In this document: positions 27,819 to 37,251 of the stretch, one piece after another
How positions within the stretch are numbered: position 1 is the stretch's first letter
How the letters are laid out: each line of letters starts with the position of its first letter
DNA from: Stappia sp.
Lineage (GTDB): Bacteria > Pseudomonadota > Alphaproteobacteria > Rhizobiales > Stappiaceae
DNA length: 64,000 nt
Reading direction: 5' to 3'
Assembly: GCF_040110915.1 (NCBI RefSeq)
Contig: NZ_CP157793.1
Location: forward strand, 1,996,939-2,060,938
Made by a program: the position numbers and the translations under genes
The notes under the pieces: generated by a model
Told to the model about the DNA's origin: nothing
Database searches by the model: none
What the model saw: the letters and a program-made list of their open reading frames with translations, nothing else

Positions 27819-28706
27819 TTCCTTTCCCGTTTCCAGCCGACCGGTTTCCGCCCCGTGCCAGTTTCCCCCGCCCGCGCCGATGTTCTCGATGCCACGCCCG
27901 CCTCGCTGGCGGCCGGCGCAAGGGCCGTTGTCGCGGCCAGCGATCTCGACGCCAAGGTGCGGCTTGCCCATGCCACCGCCCGCGCCTGGTTCGCCCGCAG
28001 CCTGTCGCTGCGCGCCCGCACCGGCGGCCAGCCGATGCCCGATCAGCCGGGCCGGCCGGCGGAGCCCGTTCTGCTGCCGCCGCGCGACATGCCCAAGCGC
28101 GCCATCGGCGGACAGGCGGGCCGGATCGCCCTGCTGCATTCGCTCGCCCATATCGAACTCAACGCGGTGGATCTCACGTGGGATCTGGTCGGGCGCTTCG
28201 CCGACCGGCCGCTGCCGCGCTCCTTCTTCGACGACTGGGTGCGCGTCGGCCTGGAGGAAGCGAAGCATTTTTCCCTGCTGCGCCAGCGCCTCATCGATCT
28301 CGGCTCGCATTACGGCGCACTTCCCGCCCATCACGGCCTGTGGGAAGCGGCGGAAAGCACCGGCCACGATCTCGCCGCGCGGCTTGCGGTGATCCCCCTG
28401 GTGCTGGAGGCGCGCGGGCTCGACATCACCCCGACCATGATCGACAAGGCACGCGGGCTCGGCGACGCGGCGACCGCCGACATTCTCGCCATCATCTATC
28501 GCGACGAGAAACGCCACGTCGACGCCGGCGCCAAGTGGTTCCGCTTCCTGTGCGACCGCGAGGGCCGCGATCCCGAACGCCGGTTTCAGGACCTGGTGCG
28601 CCGGCATTTCAAGGGCGGGCTGAAACCGCCCTTCAACGACCGCGCCCGCGCCGAGGCCGGCCTGACGCCGGGCTTCTATCGCCCGCTCGTGCGGCTGACG
28701 GGCTGA
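27813..28706 (+). CDS. DUF455 ferritin-like domain protein
   Basis: A 297-residue protein of the DUF455 family, related to the ferritin-like di-iron proteins. Glu/His residues fitting a helical-bundle metal site appear in LLHSLAHIELNAVDLTWDL, VGLEEAKHFSLL, VPLVLEARGLDIT (reads IPLVLEARG here) and IYRDEKRHVDAG. The enzymatic role is unknown. The start is uncertain: a GTG at 27813 is chosen because no ATG exists in the open frame before the conserved region, and the first 40 residues are poorly conserved-looking. It follows bcp by 71 bases, so an oxidative-stress link is possible. Confidence 0.85.
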   Translation: MRFLSRFQPTGFRPVPVSPARADVLDATPASLAAGARAVVAASDLDAKVRLAHATARAWFARSLSLRARTGGQPMPDQPGRPAEPVLLPPRDMPKRAIGGQAGRIALLHSLAHIELNAVDLTWDLVGRFADRPLPRSFFDDWVRVGLEEAKHFSLLRQRLIDLGSHYGALPAHHGLWEAAESTGHDLAARLAVIPLVLEARGLDITPTMIDKARGLGDAATADILAIIYRDEKRHVDAGAKWFRFLCDREGRDPERRFQDLVRRHFKGGLKPPFNDRARAEAGLTPGFYRPLVRLTG

Positions 28707-28760
28707 ACGGGCCAAGGGCCCGGCTCGGTCCGCGCCCCTGCGGTCACGGCCTCAGCATTT

Positions 28761-28782
28761 GTTAACCTTAATGTTTTCTAAT
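28761..28782. promoter_or_regulatory. GTTAACCTTAA element upstream of the M23 peptidase gene
   Basis: GTTAACCTTAATG is followed by TTTTCTAAT, an AT-rich island in GC-rich DNA, 67-88 bases before the M23 start. It resembles CtrA half-sites (TTAACC; TTAA-N7-TTAA with one mismatch block, TTAA-N7-TAAT). A perfect 8-base hairpin with arms GCGCGGGA and TCCCGCGC follows at 28800-28817. Binding by CtrA is inference. Confidence 0.4.
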
Positions 28783-28848
28783 CCGACCCATGAGTAATCG
28801 CGCGGGAGTTCCCGCGCTGGCGTATCGAGCAACCGGGTCGGACGACGC

Positions 28849-30297
28849 ATGACGGGACAGGCAGGCACTCCTCCCCACACCTTCGGCAGACGCAAGGAGC
28901 CGCACCGCGTGATCATCGCCCGGGGCGATCACGTGCGCAGCTTCACCGTGACGCCCTGGGTCGCGGGCCTTGCGACCGGCCTCGGCCTGCTGCTGGCCGT
29001 CGGCTATGTCGGCGCGACCGCCTATCTGGTGCTGCGCGACGACATTCTCCATTCCTCCGCCAAGCAGCAGGCGGAGATGCAGCTCTCCTACGAGGATCGA
29101 ATCGCCGCCCTGCGCGCGCGCATCGACCGGCTGACCAGCGAAAACGTCCTGGAACGGCGCTCGCTGGAAGACCGGCTGGAAGACGTGGTGGCGCGCCAGC
29201 GCGATCTCGACACCCGCCAGTCACGCGTCGCCGCCGTCCTGCAGAAGGCGGCCGACAGCGGCATTCGGGTGGCGATCGGCGGGCCCCGCCCGCGCACCAA
29301 GCCCGATGGCACCGATCCGCAGCTGGCCCTCGGCGCCGTGCTGGACGGCAGCGGCATCGGCGGCGAGGCCGAACCGATCACGCTTGTGCCCGATCTCGAC
29401 CTGCGCGGCTCGCAGACCGCGGTGGATGCCGACCCATCGGCGGCCCCATCGACCGCCCCGGTGGGCGCCCCCCTGGCCGCGCCGCCGGCCCCGGCCGGCA
29501 ATCCGGGCGATCAGGCCGCCCTTGGCAGCATGTCGCCCCGCGCCGACGCGCCGTCTCCGGTCCTCGCCACCGCAGCCGCGCCCGACGCGGCCTCTCTCGA
29601 TCTGATCGCCTCCGTCACCCACGATCTCGAGCGCATGGACGAGGAAACGCATCTGGCGCTCGACGTCATCGCGGTTACCGCCGAACGCGACGCGGCGCGG
29701 ATCAAGACGACCGCCGATTCGCTCGGCCTGACGCTTGCCGGCGTGCCGCAGATCCCGGCCGGCTCGGACCTCGGCGGCCCCTTCGTGCCGCTGAGCGGCA
29801 CCGGCTTCGACGCGCGTCTGCACCGCGCCGAACAGGCGCTCGGCACGCTCGCCCAGATCAAGCAGGCCGCACGCGGCATTCCCTTCGAACGGCCCGTTGC
29901 CGGCGCTCCTATTTCTTCCGATTTCGGTCCCCGCCTCGATCCGTTCCTCGGGCGCATGGCGATGCACACCGGAACCGACTTCCGCGCCCCGCGCGGCACG
30001 GCGATCCGCGCGCCGGGTCCCGGCACGGTGATCTTCGCCGGCCGCAACGGCGGCTACGGCAAGTCGGTCGAGCTGCGCCATCCCGGCGGCATCGTCACCC
30101 GCTTCGCCCACATGAGCCGCATCCTGGTGAAGGAAGGCCAGACCGTCTCCGCCCTGGAGACCATCGGCAGGGTGGGCTCGACGGGGCGCTCCACCGGCCC
30201 GCATCTTCACTACGAGGTTCGCATCGACGACCGTCCGGAGGATCCGGGACGTTTTCTCAGGGCCGGCGAAACGCTGAAGCCGCTGCTGGAGCACTGA
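28849..30297 (+). CDS. M23-family peptidoglycan metallopeptidase
   Basis: A 482-residue envelope protein: cytoplasmic N-terminus, one membrane segment (about residues 39-62), a coiled-coil stretch (about 75-140), a Pro/Ala-rich linker, a second helical region, and a C-terminal LytM/M23 domain (about 355-470). The zinc ligands are intact: His and Asp in MAMHTGTDFRAPRGT and the final HLHYEVR. This layout fits a septal or cell-elongation endopeptidase or an amidase activator. It has its own upstream region with an AT-rich element and a terminator after it. Confidence 0.9.
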   Translation: MTGQAGTPPHTFGRRKEPHRVIIARGDHVRSFTVTPWVAGLATGLGLLLAVGYVGATAYLVLRDDILHSSAKQQAEMQLSYEDRIAALRARIDRLTSENVLERRSLEDRLEDVVARQRDLDTRQSRVAAVLQKAADSGIRVAIGGPRPRTKPDGTDPQLALGAVLDGSGIGGEAEPITLVPDLDLRGSQTAVDADPSAAPSTAPVGAPLAAPPAPAGNPGDQAALGSMSPRADAPSPVLATAAAPDAASLDLIASVTHDLERMDEETHLALDVIAVTAERDAARIKTTADSLGLTLAGVPQIPAGSDLGGPFVPLSGTGFDARLHRAEQALGTLAQIKQAARGIPFERPVAGAPISSDFGPRLDPFLGRMAMHTGTDFRAPRGTAIRAPGPGTVIFAGRNGGYGKSVELRHPGGIVTRFAHMSRILVKEGQTVSALETIGRVGSTGRSTGPHLHYEVRIDDRPEDPGRFLRAGETLKPLLEH

Positions 30298-30346
30298 CGA
30301 AGCGCACTGGCGTCAAAAGGGGCGCCAGACACTGACACCGTGTCCG

Positions 30347-30371
30347 AAACGGCGCCACACGGCGCCGTTTT
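30347..30371 (+). terminator. Intrinsic terminator after the M23 gene
   Basis: A perfect 10-base stem (AAACGGCGCC with GGCGCCGTTT) with an ACAC loop, ending in a four-T run. It separates the M23 gene from the phn operon. Confidence 0.85.
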
Positions 30372-30431
30372 CGCATTTGCGCCCCCGGAAAACCGGCGCA
30401 GTTTCCCCCGAGGGTCTCCGCTCGGGCGCGG

Positions 30432-30465
30432 CTGTCATTCAACTGCAACACTCCTTGCGTACCTC
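30432..30465 (+). promoter_or_regulatory. Pho-box-like promoter of phnCDE
   Basis: CTGTCAT (30432-30438), four bases, then CTGCAAC (30443-30449) match the PhoB direct-repeat pattern CTGTCAT-N4-CTGTCAT with a diverged second half. TACCTC at 30460-30465, ten bases further on, sits where a PhoB-dependent -10 box is expected. It lies 38 bases before the phnC start. PhoB control under phosphate limitation is known for such transporters. Confidence 0.65.
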
Positions 30466-30486
30466 CCGCGGCAAGGAGTACCACGC

Positions 30487-31359
30487 ATGACAGCAATCGA
30501 AGTCCGCTCCGTCTGCAAGGCGTTCGAGCGCAACAAACCGGTTCTCAAGGATATCTCGCTGACCATCGGCGACGGCGAGATGGTCGCGCTGATCGGCGCG
30601 TCGGGATCGGGCAAGTCCACCCTCATCCGTCTGATTTGCGGGCTGGAGACCATCGACCGCGGCAACGACCGCGCGATCTCGATCTTCGGCCGCACCGTGC
30701 AGAGCGACGGCGGGCGCACCGCCGAGGCCCGCCGCATGCGCCGCGATGTCGGCGTCATCTTCCAGCAGTTCAATCTGGTCAGCCGTCTGAGCGTGCTGAA
30801 GAACGTGCTCGCCGGGCGGCTTGGCAAGACGCCGGCCTGGCGCGGGACCTTCGGCGCCTTCACCCGCTCCGACAAGATCCGCGCGCTCCAGGCGCTCGAG
30901 CGGGTCGGCATCGTCGACTTCGCCCATCGCCGCGCCTCGCGGCTGTCGGGCGGCCAGCAGCAGCGCGCGGCCATCGCCCGGGCCCTGACGCAGGAAGCCC
31001 GGCTCATCCTCGCCGACGAGCCCATCGCCTCGCTGGATCCCGCCTCCGCCGACACGGTGATGGAGACGCTGTCGCGCATCAACCGCGAGGACGGCGTCAC
31101 CGTCGTCGTCTCGCTGCACCAGATCGACCACGCCTTCCGCCATTGCAAGCGCATCATTGCGCTCAAGCACGGCGAGCTCGTCTACGACGGCCCGACGAGC
31201 GGCGTCAGCAAGGCGGATCTCGCCGCACTCTACGGCAGCGACTTGCTGTCGGACTCCGACATGACCGAACCGGCCGACGCAGTCGGTGCGGTCGGACATG
31301 GGGGCGCGGCCGCGCAAGCCGTCCCCACCGTGGCCGCCAGAGCGGTCCAACACGCGTAA
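30487..31359 (+). CDS. phnC: Phosphonate ABC transporter ATP-binding protein
   Basis: A 290-residue ABC ATPase. Walker A is GASGSGKST near residues 38-46, the Q-loop IFQQFNLV, the signature [15 protein letters not shown] and Walker [14 protein letters not shown], followed by the switch histidine in SLHQ. The [14 protein letters not shown] and [13 protein letters not shown] segments are PhnC-like. The frame is open upstream to 30340, but ATG 30487 with GGAG before it gives the conserved start. The last 40 residues form a Gly/Ala-rich extension. First gene of phnCDE. Confidence 0.93.
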   Translation: MTAIEVRSVCKAFERNKPVLKDISLTIGDGEMVALIGASGSGKSTLIRLICGLETIDRGNDRAISIFGRTVQSDGGRTAEARRMRRDVGVIFQQFNLVSRLSVLKNVLAGRLGKTPAWRGTFGAFTRSDKIRALQALERVGIVDFAHRRASRLSGGQQQRAAIARALTQEARLILADEPIASLDPASADTVMETLSRINREDGVTVVVSLHQIDHAFRHCKRIIALKHGELVYDGPTSGVSKADLAALYGSDLLSDSDMTEPADAVGAVGHGGAAAQAVPTVAARAVQHA

Positions 31360-31403
31360 CGCCCCGACAGACGGGCGACACAGGTTCGATGCAGGAGAAG
31401 TCC

Positions 31404-32408
31404 ATGTTCAAGAAAGTCCTCACGGCGGCGGCGCTTGCGCTGTCGGCCACCGGCGTCGCGCACGCCGAAGACCAGGGCCAGATGCCCGAGGTCATCAATT
31501 TCGGCATCATCTCGACCGAAAGCGCCTCGGTGCTGGAAGAGAACTTCATGCCGTTCCTCAACGACATGTCGGAGTCGCTCGGCGTCGAGGTGAAGCCGTT
31601 CTTCGCCTCCGACTATGCGGGCGTGATCGCCGGCATGGGTGCCAAGCAGGTCGACGTCGCGTGGTTCGGCAACAAGTCCGCGATCCAGGCCGTGGACAAG
31701 GCCGGCGGCGAAGTCTTCGCCCAGACCATCAAGGACGATGGCTCGCGCGGCTACCACTCGCTGCTCATCACCCAGAAGGACAGCCCGCTGAACTCTCTGG
31801 AAGACGTGCTGAAGTGCGACAAGACGCTGACCTTCGGCAACGGCGATCCCAACTCGACCTCGGGCTTCGCGATCCCCGGCTACTACGTGTGGGCGCTGAA
31901 CGGCACGACGCCGGAAGAGTGCTTCGCACGCGTGACCTCGTCGAACCATGAAGGCAACGCGCTGGCGGTCGCCGCCGGTCAGGTCGACGTCGCCACCAAC
32001 AACACCGAGTCCATCTACGCCCGTCTCGCCAAGTCCAACCCGGACGCGGCCGCCGGCATCAAGGAAATCTGGCGTTCGCCGCTGATCCCGTCCGATCCGA
32101 TGGTGTGGCGCAAGGACCTGCCGCAGGCCGCCAAGGAGAAGATCTACTACTTCTTCATGCAGTACGGCCGCTTCGGCGACATGGAAAAGGTCAAGCGCGA
32201 GCGCGAGATCCTCGCCAACCTGTCCGACGGCTGGGGCCCGTTCCTCGCCTCCTCCGACGCCCAGCTGCTCGACGTGCGCCAGATCGAGGCGTTCAAGGCC
32301 AAGCTGAAGGCCGAGGCCGAAGGCGACGCGGACGCCATCAAGGCCGCCGAAGCGCTGCTCGCCGACCTTGCCGAGCAGGCCAAGGTCGTGGGCCAGGGCG
32401 GCTACTGA
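31404..32408 (+). CDS. phnD: Phosphonate-type substrate-binding protein
   Basis: A 334-residue periplasmic binding protein with a signal peptide (residues 1-21, ending GVAHA). The body has the PhnD signatures EVINFGIISTESASVL, FASDYAGVIAGMGAKQVDVAWFGNKSA and GNGDPNSTSGFAIPGYYVW. It should deliver phosphonates, phosphite or related phosphorus compounds to PhnE. ATG 31404 with GGAGAAG before it is chosen; ATG 31389 is possible. It starts 44 bases after phnC. Confidence 0.93.
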   Translation: MFKKVLTAAALALSATGVAHAEDQGQMPEVINFGIISTESASVLEENFMPFLNDMSESLGVEVKPFFASDYAGVIAGMGAKQVDVAWFGNKSAIQAVDKAGGEVFAQTIKDDGSRGYHSLLITQKDSPLNSLEDVLKCDKTLTFGNGDPNSTSGFAIPGYYVWALNGTTPEECFARVTSSNHEGNALAVAAGQVDVATNNTESIYARLAKSNPDAAAGIKEIWRSPLIPSDPMVWRKDLPQAAKEKIYYFFMQYGRFGDMEKVKREREILANLSDGWGPFLASSDAQLLDVRQIEAFKAKLKAEAEGDADAIKAAEALLADLAEQAKVVGQGGY

Positions 32409-32462
32409 GCCCGTCCGGCGCTCCGGCCCCGCGCCGCAGCGCCCCCTGACCAAAGCTTCCGG

Positions 32463-32487
32463 CGGGCCGCGACGATCTCGCGGCCCG
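32463..32487 (+). terminator. Hairpin between phnD and phnE (attenuator or 3'-end stabiliser)
   Basis: A perfect 10-base stem (CGGGCCGCGA with TCGCGGCCCG) with a five-base loop lies 54 bases after the phnD stop, with only TCTCTTTC following. Such hairpins after binding-protein genes commonly raise binding-protein mRNA over permease mRNA. The lack of a clean T-run argues for partial rather than full termination. Confidence 0.6.
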
Positions 32488-32554
32488 TCTCTTTCGCGGG
32501 CCCGCCGCCGTCAAGCGATACGGGCCGACCGCCATGAAACAAGGAAACCGGCGC

Positions 32555-33400
32555 ATGACCGCCCAACACAGCCGGATCGATGCCCCCCTCCTGTCCTCCG
32601 ACGCCCTGTCGGAGGCCGTGCGCGCCCAGATGCGCCCGCAGTGGGGAAACATCGCCCGCACCGCCGTCATTCTCGGCGTGATCATGCTTCTTCTGGCGCT
32701 GTCCTACTACCCGACGGAGATGAACAACTGGGTCCGTCTGTTCCAGGGCAACGACTTCCTGGACAGCATGATCGCCCAGTTCCTGAGCCCCGACTTCTCG
32801 GATCTCGACCTCTATCTGCGCAAGATGCTGGAGACGGTTCAGATCGCGCTGTGGGGCACGGTGCTGTCGATCATCTTCGGCGCGCCGATGGCGCTGCTCG
32901 CCTCCAACAACATCGCCCCGGCCTGGATCGTCTTCCCGATGCGCCGGCTGATGGATGCAAGCCGCGCGATCAACGACCTTGTGTTCGCGGTGCTCTTCGT
33001 CGCCGTCGTCGGCCTCGGTCCGCTTCCGGGCGTGCTCGCCATCTTCGTGCACAATCTCGGCATCATCTCCAAGCTGTTCTCCGAGGCCGTCGAGGCCATC
33101 GACGAACGCCCCGTGGAGGGCATCCGCACCACCGGCGCCAGCCGGCTGCAGGAGATCATCTACGGCGTGATCCCGCAGGTCATTCCGCTGTGGTCCAGCT
33201 TCTCGCTCTACCGCTTCGAGACCAACGTGCGCTCCGCCACCGTGCTCGGCATCGTCGGCGCCGGCGGCATCGGCTTCACCTTCAACGAGGCCTTCAAGGG
33301 CTTCCGCTTCGAGGAAGCAAGCGCGATCATCATCGTCATGGTCGTGACCGTGTCGGTGATCGACATGATCTCCAGTCGTCTGCGCAAGATGCTGATCTAG
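32555..33400 (+). CDS. phnE: Phosphonate ABC transporter permease
   Basis: A 281-residue inner-membrane permease. A hydrophobic segment lies near residues 35-55, and four or five more fill the C-terminal binding-protein-dependent transport domain, which carries the EAA loop (VEAIDERPVEGIRTTGASRLQEIIYGVIPQ). GIVGAGGIGFTFNEAFKGF is PhnE-typical. ATG 32555 with AAGGAAA before it is preferred over ATG 32534. Only one phnE is present, whereas many phn operons have two; it is followed directly by a terminator. Confidence 0.92.
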   Translation: MTAQHSRIDAPLLSSDALSEAVRAQMRPQWGNIARTAVILGVIMLLLALSYYPTEMNNWVRLFQGNDFLDSMIAQFLSPDFSDLDLYLRKMLETVQIALWGTVLSIIFGAPMALLASNNIAPAWIVFPMRRLMDASRAINDLVFAVLFVAVVGLGPLPGVLAIFVHNLGIISKLFSEAVEAIDERPVEGIRTTGASRLQEIIYGVIPQVIPLWSSFSLYRFETNVRSATVLGIVGAGGIGFTFNEAFKGFRFEEASAIIIVMVVTVSVIDMISSRLRKMLI

Positions 33401-33438
33401 CAACGCGACGGCCGACGCCGACACCGCTTCAAACGAAA

Positions 33439-33475
33439 ACGGGGCGAACCGCACATCCGCGGCTCGCCCCGTTTT
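33439..33475. terminator. Bidirectional terminator between phnE and prfB
   Basis: A 14-base stem with one mismatch (ACGGGGCGAACCGC with GCGGCTCGCCCCGT) and a six-base loop. TTTT follows on plus and AAAA precedes on the other side, so it can serve both convergent genes. Confidence 0.85.
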
Positions 33476-33500
33476 CATGTCCGGCAAAAGCCGTCCCCGC

Positions 33501-34632
33501 CTACTCCACGTCCTCGACCTCGGCCGGCGCGCCGCCGAAGGCGCGCTGCGCAAGGGTGGCTTCCATGAACTTGTCCAGGTCGCCGTCGAGCACGTCGGAC
33601 GGACTGGTGCTGTCCGTGCCGGTGCGCAGGTCCTTCACCAGCTGATAGGGCTGCAGCACGTAGGAGCGGATCTGGTGGCCCCAGCCGATCGACGTCTTGG
33701 CGGAGGCGTCGGCATTGGCCTTCTCCTCGCGCTTCTGCAGCTCCAGCTCGTAAAGCCGTGCCTTCAGCATCGACCAAGCGCTCGCCCGGTTCTTGTGCTG
33801 CGAGCGCTCGCTCTGGCACTGCACCACGATGCCGGTCGGCTGGTGGGTGATGCGCACCGCCGAGTCGGTTGTGTTGACGTGCTGGCCGCCCGCGCCGGAC
33901 GCGCGATAGGTGTCGATGCGGCAGTCGCTTTCGTTGACCTCGATCTCGATCGAATCGTCGATGACCGGATAGACCCACACCGAGGCGAAGCTCGTATGCC
34001 GGCGCGCCTGGCTGTCATAGGGCGAGATCCGCACCAGGCGGTGCACACCCGACTCCGTCTTCAGCCAGCCATAGGCGTTTTCGCCCCGGATCTTGAGGGT
34101 CGCGGACTTGATGCCCGCCTCCTCGCCGTCGTGCATCTCCAGCGTCTCGACCTTGTAGCCGCGCTTTTCCGCCCAGCGGGTGTACATGCGCAGAAGCATG
34201 CTCGCCCAGTCCTGGCTTTCGGTGCCGCCGGCGCCGGCGTTGATCTCGAGATAGGCATCGTTGCCGTCGGCCTCGCCGGACAGCAGCGAGGCGATCTGCC
34301 GGCGCTGTACATCGCTCTTGAGCGCCTTGAGGGCCGCTTCCGCCTCGCCGACGACATCGCCGTCGTCTTCCATCTCGCCCAGTTCGATGAGCTCGAGATT
34401 GTCGCGCAGATCGGCTTCCAGCGCACGCACGCCATTGATGCCGTCGTCGAGCTGCTGGCGCTCGCGCATCAGCTTCTGGGCCCGCGCGGGATCGTCCCAC
34501 AGGGTGGGGTCCTCGGAGGCCGCGTTCAGTTCATCCAGTCTGGCAATCGCTTGATCCCAGTCAAAGATGCCTCCTCAGCAGGCTTATGGCCTGCTTGATT
34601 TCGTCGACCACGGCCTGGGTTTCGGCACGCAT
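33501..34632 (-). CDS. prfB: Peptide chain release factor 2 (programmed frameshift)
   Basis: RF2 ends translation at UGA and UAA codons. The gene is read in two frames. Codons 1-23 run from ATG at 34632 ([19 protein letters not shown] to RRHL) to an in-frame TGA at 34561-34563. A +1 shift there continues as [19 protein letters not shown] to the stop at 33501. The GGQ motif ([20 protein letters not shown]) and the stop-codon recognition region are intact, and the total length of about 376 residues is normal. It is last in the amidase-PBP1A-prfB string and convergent with phnE. Confidence 0.96.
34560..34575 (-). promoter_or_regulatory. Programmed +1 frameshift site of prfB
   Basis: On the minus strand the order is AGGAGG (34575-34570), CAT, CTT, then TGA-C. 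An internal Shine-Dalgarno-like AGGAGG three bases before CTT-TGA-C is the classic RF2 autoregulatory site: low RF2 lets the ribosome slip +1 at CTT-T and make more RF2. Confidence 0.95.
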
Positions 34633-34791
34633 CGTGTGTCCTCTTTCGTTCGGTGAAACTGCAGTCGGAAAATGCGACGGGTGAAGGCTGAGGGGCCGGT
34701 CGGCCCCTGCTTCGGCGGCGGACCTTAGTGGATCGGGCGAGGCACTGCAAACCTTGCCACCCCGATCCGACAGAGGGCCACGGCGGCAGGC

Positions 34792-37251
34792 TCAGTAGAG
34801 CCCGCCGGTGCCCGTCATCACCGCCTGCCCCGCTTCCGGCGAGACCGTGCGCGGAATGCCGACATCGTCCTGAAAGCCGATGATCGAATATTCGTCCGGC
34901 GGGGCGGTGCCCGGCTTGAACGCCTCCAGAATGGTGCCCGGCGTGCCGGCCGCGGCGCGCAGGCCCGTGCGGCGGTTGATCGGAATGAGCTGCAGCCCCT
35001 TGGGCACACGGAATTCCACCGGCGGCTGGTCGGCCAGCGCGTCCTCGACGAAGGCGGTGAAGATCGGCGCCGCCACCTGGCCTCCGGTCGCGCCGCGCCC
35101 CATCGGCTTCGGCGTGTCGTAGCCGACGAAGACGCCGACGGTCAGGTCCGGCGTGAAGCCGACGAACCAGGCATCCTTCTCGTCGTTGGTGGTGCCGGTC
35201 TTGCCGGCGACCGGACGGCCGACCGCCTGCACCTTGGTGGCCGTGCCGCGCAGCACCACGCCTTCCATCATGGAGGTGATCTGATAGGCGGTCATCGGGT
35301 CGAGCACCTGGGCGCGATTGTCGATGAGCTCCGGCTCTTCCTGCCCCTGCCAGCTGTCGGCCGCGCAGGTCTCGCAGATGCGTTCCTCGTGACGGAAGAC
35401 GGTCTTGCCGTAGCGGTCCTGAATGCGGTCGATCAGCGTCGGGGTGACCTGACGTCCGCCGTTGGCGATCATCGCATAGGCGGTGACCATGCGCATGACG
35501 GTCGTCTCGCCCGCGCCGAGCGACATCGACAGCACCGGCATCATGTCGTCGTAGATGCCGAAGCGCTTGGCGTATTCAGCAACGAGCGGCATGCCCATGT
35601 CCTGCGCGAGCCGCACCGTCATCACGTTTCGCGAAAGCTCGATGCCGAGCCGAAGCGTCGAGGGCCCGTAGAACTTGCCGCCATAGTTCTGCGGCTTCCA
35701 GGTCGGCAGACCCGGCCCCTGGCTGATCTCAACCGGCGCATCCATGACGACGCTCGACGGCGTGTAGCCATTGTCCAGCGCGGCCGCATAGATGAACGGC
35801 TTGAACGCCGATCCCGGCTGGCGATAGGCCTGCGTGGCGCGGTTGAACTCGCTCTTGTCGAAGGAGAAGCCGCCGACCATCGCCAGCACGCGCCCCGTGT
35901 AGGGGTCCATGGCGACGAGCGCGCCGGACACTTCCGGAAACTGGCGAAGCTCGTACTGCGGACCGGCCGGGCCGTCCACCGCCTCGACGAAGACCACATC
36001 GCCGGGATCGAGCACATCGTTGGCGCTGCGCGGCGCGCGGCCGCTCACCCGCGCCCACTTCATGCCGTCGAAGGGCAGCGTGGCGCGCGGACGCTCGGTG
36101 GACAGTTCGCCGCTGACGAGCCGCTCGGGCTGGAGCCCGATCTCCGCCGCATCGTCGGACACGGCCAGCACCACGGCGGGACGCCATTCCGGGATGTCGG
36201 AGTAGCTGTCGACCTCGGCGAGCGCCGCGCCCCAGTCGCCGGCGCCCAGCTCGATGGTCGTGACCGGTCCGCGCCAGCCGCCGCGCCGGCGGTCGAAGGC
36301 CAGAAGCCCGTCCATCAGCGCCTTGCGGGCCTTGGCCTGCAGCTCGGGATCGAGCGTCGAGCGCACCGACAGGCCGCCTTCATAGAGACGCTTCTCGCCG
36401 TACATGTCGGCGATCCGGCGGCGCACTTCCTCGGCGAAATACTCCGAAGCGAGAAGCTGGGAGCCGCGCGAGCGCGGGGTCACATCCAGCGGACGCGCCT
36501 TGGCCGCCTCGCCGGCCGCCGAGTCGACGAAGCCGTTCTGCACCATCCGGTCGATGACCCAGTTGCGCCGCTCGATGGCGCGCTCGCGCTGGCGGAACGG
36601 GTGGTAGTTGCTCGGCCCCTTGGGCAGCGCGGCGAGATAGGCCGCCTCCTCGAGCGTCAGTTCATGCACCGACTTGTCGAAATAGAGGAGCGACGCCGCC
36701 GCCACGCCATAGGCACCGAGGCCCAGGTAGATCTCGTTGAGATAGAGCTCGAGGATCTCGTCCTTGGTGTAGGCCTGCTCGATCCTGAGCGCCAGGATGG
36801 CTTCCTTCACCTTGCGCTCGATCGACACCTCGTTGGTCAGCAGAAAGTTCTTCGCCACCTGCTGGGTGATGGTGGACGCGCCCTGCGGACGACGGCCAGA
36901 GCCGTAATTCCTGACGTAGTTGAACGCGGCACGTGCGATGCCTTCCGGATCGACGCCGAGATGGGAGTAGAAGTTCTTGTCCTCGGCCGACAGATACGCC
37001 TGCTTGAGCAGCTCCGGCACGGCCTGGATCGGCAGGAACAGACGCCGCTGACGGGCATATTCGGCCATCAGCTGGCCGTCGGCCGCGTGCACGCGGGTCA
37101 TCACCGGCGGCTCGTAGTTCTTCAGCGTCGTGTAATCCGGCAGGTCGTCGCTCATTTCCTGGAGGTAGACCCACACCCCGGCCGCCACCAGCAGCCCCAT
37201 GACGGCGCCGATGCCGAAGAGATAGCCGAAGAGTTTGATAAGAACTTTCAT
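34792..37251 (-). CDS. mrcA: Penicillin-binding protein 1A
   Basis: An 819-residue bifunctional peptidoglycan synthase. An N-terminal membrane anchor (about residues 8-30) is followed by a glycosyltransferase domain with catalytic Glu90 (SAEDKNFYSHLGVD) and the GASTITQQVAKN motif. An OB-like insert comes next, then a transpeptidase with QPGSAFKPFIYAAAL (Ser-x-x-Lys), LSRNVM and KTGTTNDEKDAWFVGFTP. The start at 37251 is chosen; the frame is open farther but lacks homology. The amidase upstream and prfB downstream are on the same strand. Confidence 0.96.
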   Translation of the reverse strand: MKVLIKLFGYLFGIGAVMGLLVAAGVWVYLQEMSDDLPDYTTLKNYEPPVMTRVHAADGQLMAEYARQRRLFLPIQAVPELLKQAYLSAEDKNFYSHLGVDPEGIARAAFNYVRNYGSGRRPQGASTITQQVAKNFLLTNEVSIERKVKEAILALRIEQAYTKDEILELYLNEIYLGLGAYGVAAASLLYFDKSVHELTLEEAAYLAALPKGPSNYHPFRQRERAIERRNWVIDRMVQNGFVDSAAGEAAKARPLDVTPRSRGSQLLASEYFAEEVRRRIADMYGEKRLYEGGLSVRSTLDPELQAKARKALMDGLLAFDRRRGGWRGPVTTIELGAGDWGAALAEVDSYSDIPEWRPAVVLAVSDDAAEIGLQPERLVSGELSTERPRATLPFDGMKWARVSGRAPRSANDVLDPGDVVFVEAVDGPAGPQYELRQFPEVSGALVAMDPYTGRVLAMVGGFSFDKSEFNRATQAYRQPGSAFKPFIYAAALDNGYTPSSVVMDAPVEISQGPGLPTWKPQNYGGKFYGPSTLRLGIELSRNVMTVRLAQDMGMPLVAEYAKRFGIYDDMMPVLSMSLGAGETTVMRMVTAYAMIANGGRQVTPTLIDRIQDRYGKTVFRHEERICETCAADSWQGQEEPELIDNRAQVLDPMTAYQITSMMEGVVLRGTATKVQAVGRPVAGKTGTTNDEKDAWFVGFTPDLTVGVFVGYDTPKPMGRGATGGQVAAPIFTAFVEDALADQPPVEFRVPKGLQLIPINRRTGLRAAAGTPGTILEAFKPGTAPPDEYSIIGFQDDVGIPRTVSPEAGQAVMTGTGGLY

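Noticed and set aside
28762..28782. A full CtrA consensus site
   Set aside because: Only half-site-like TTAACC and a near match to TTAA-N7-TTAA are present; it is kept as a low-confidence motif, not as a defined site.
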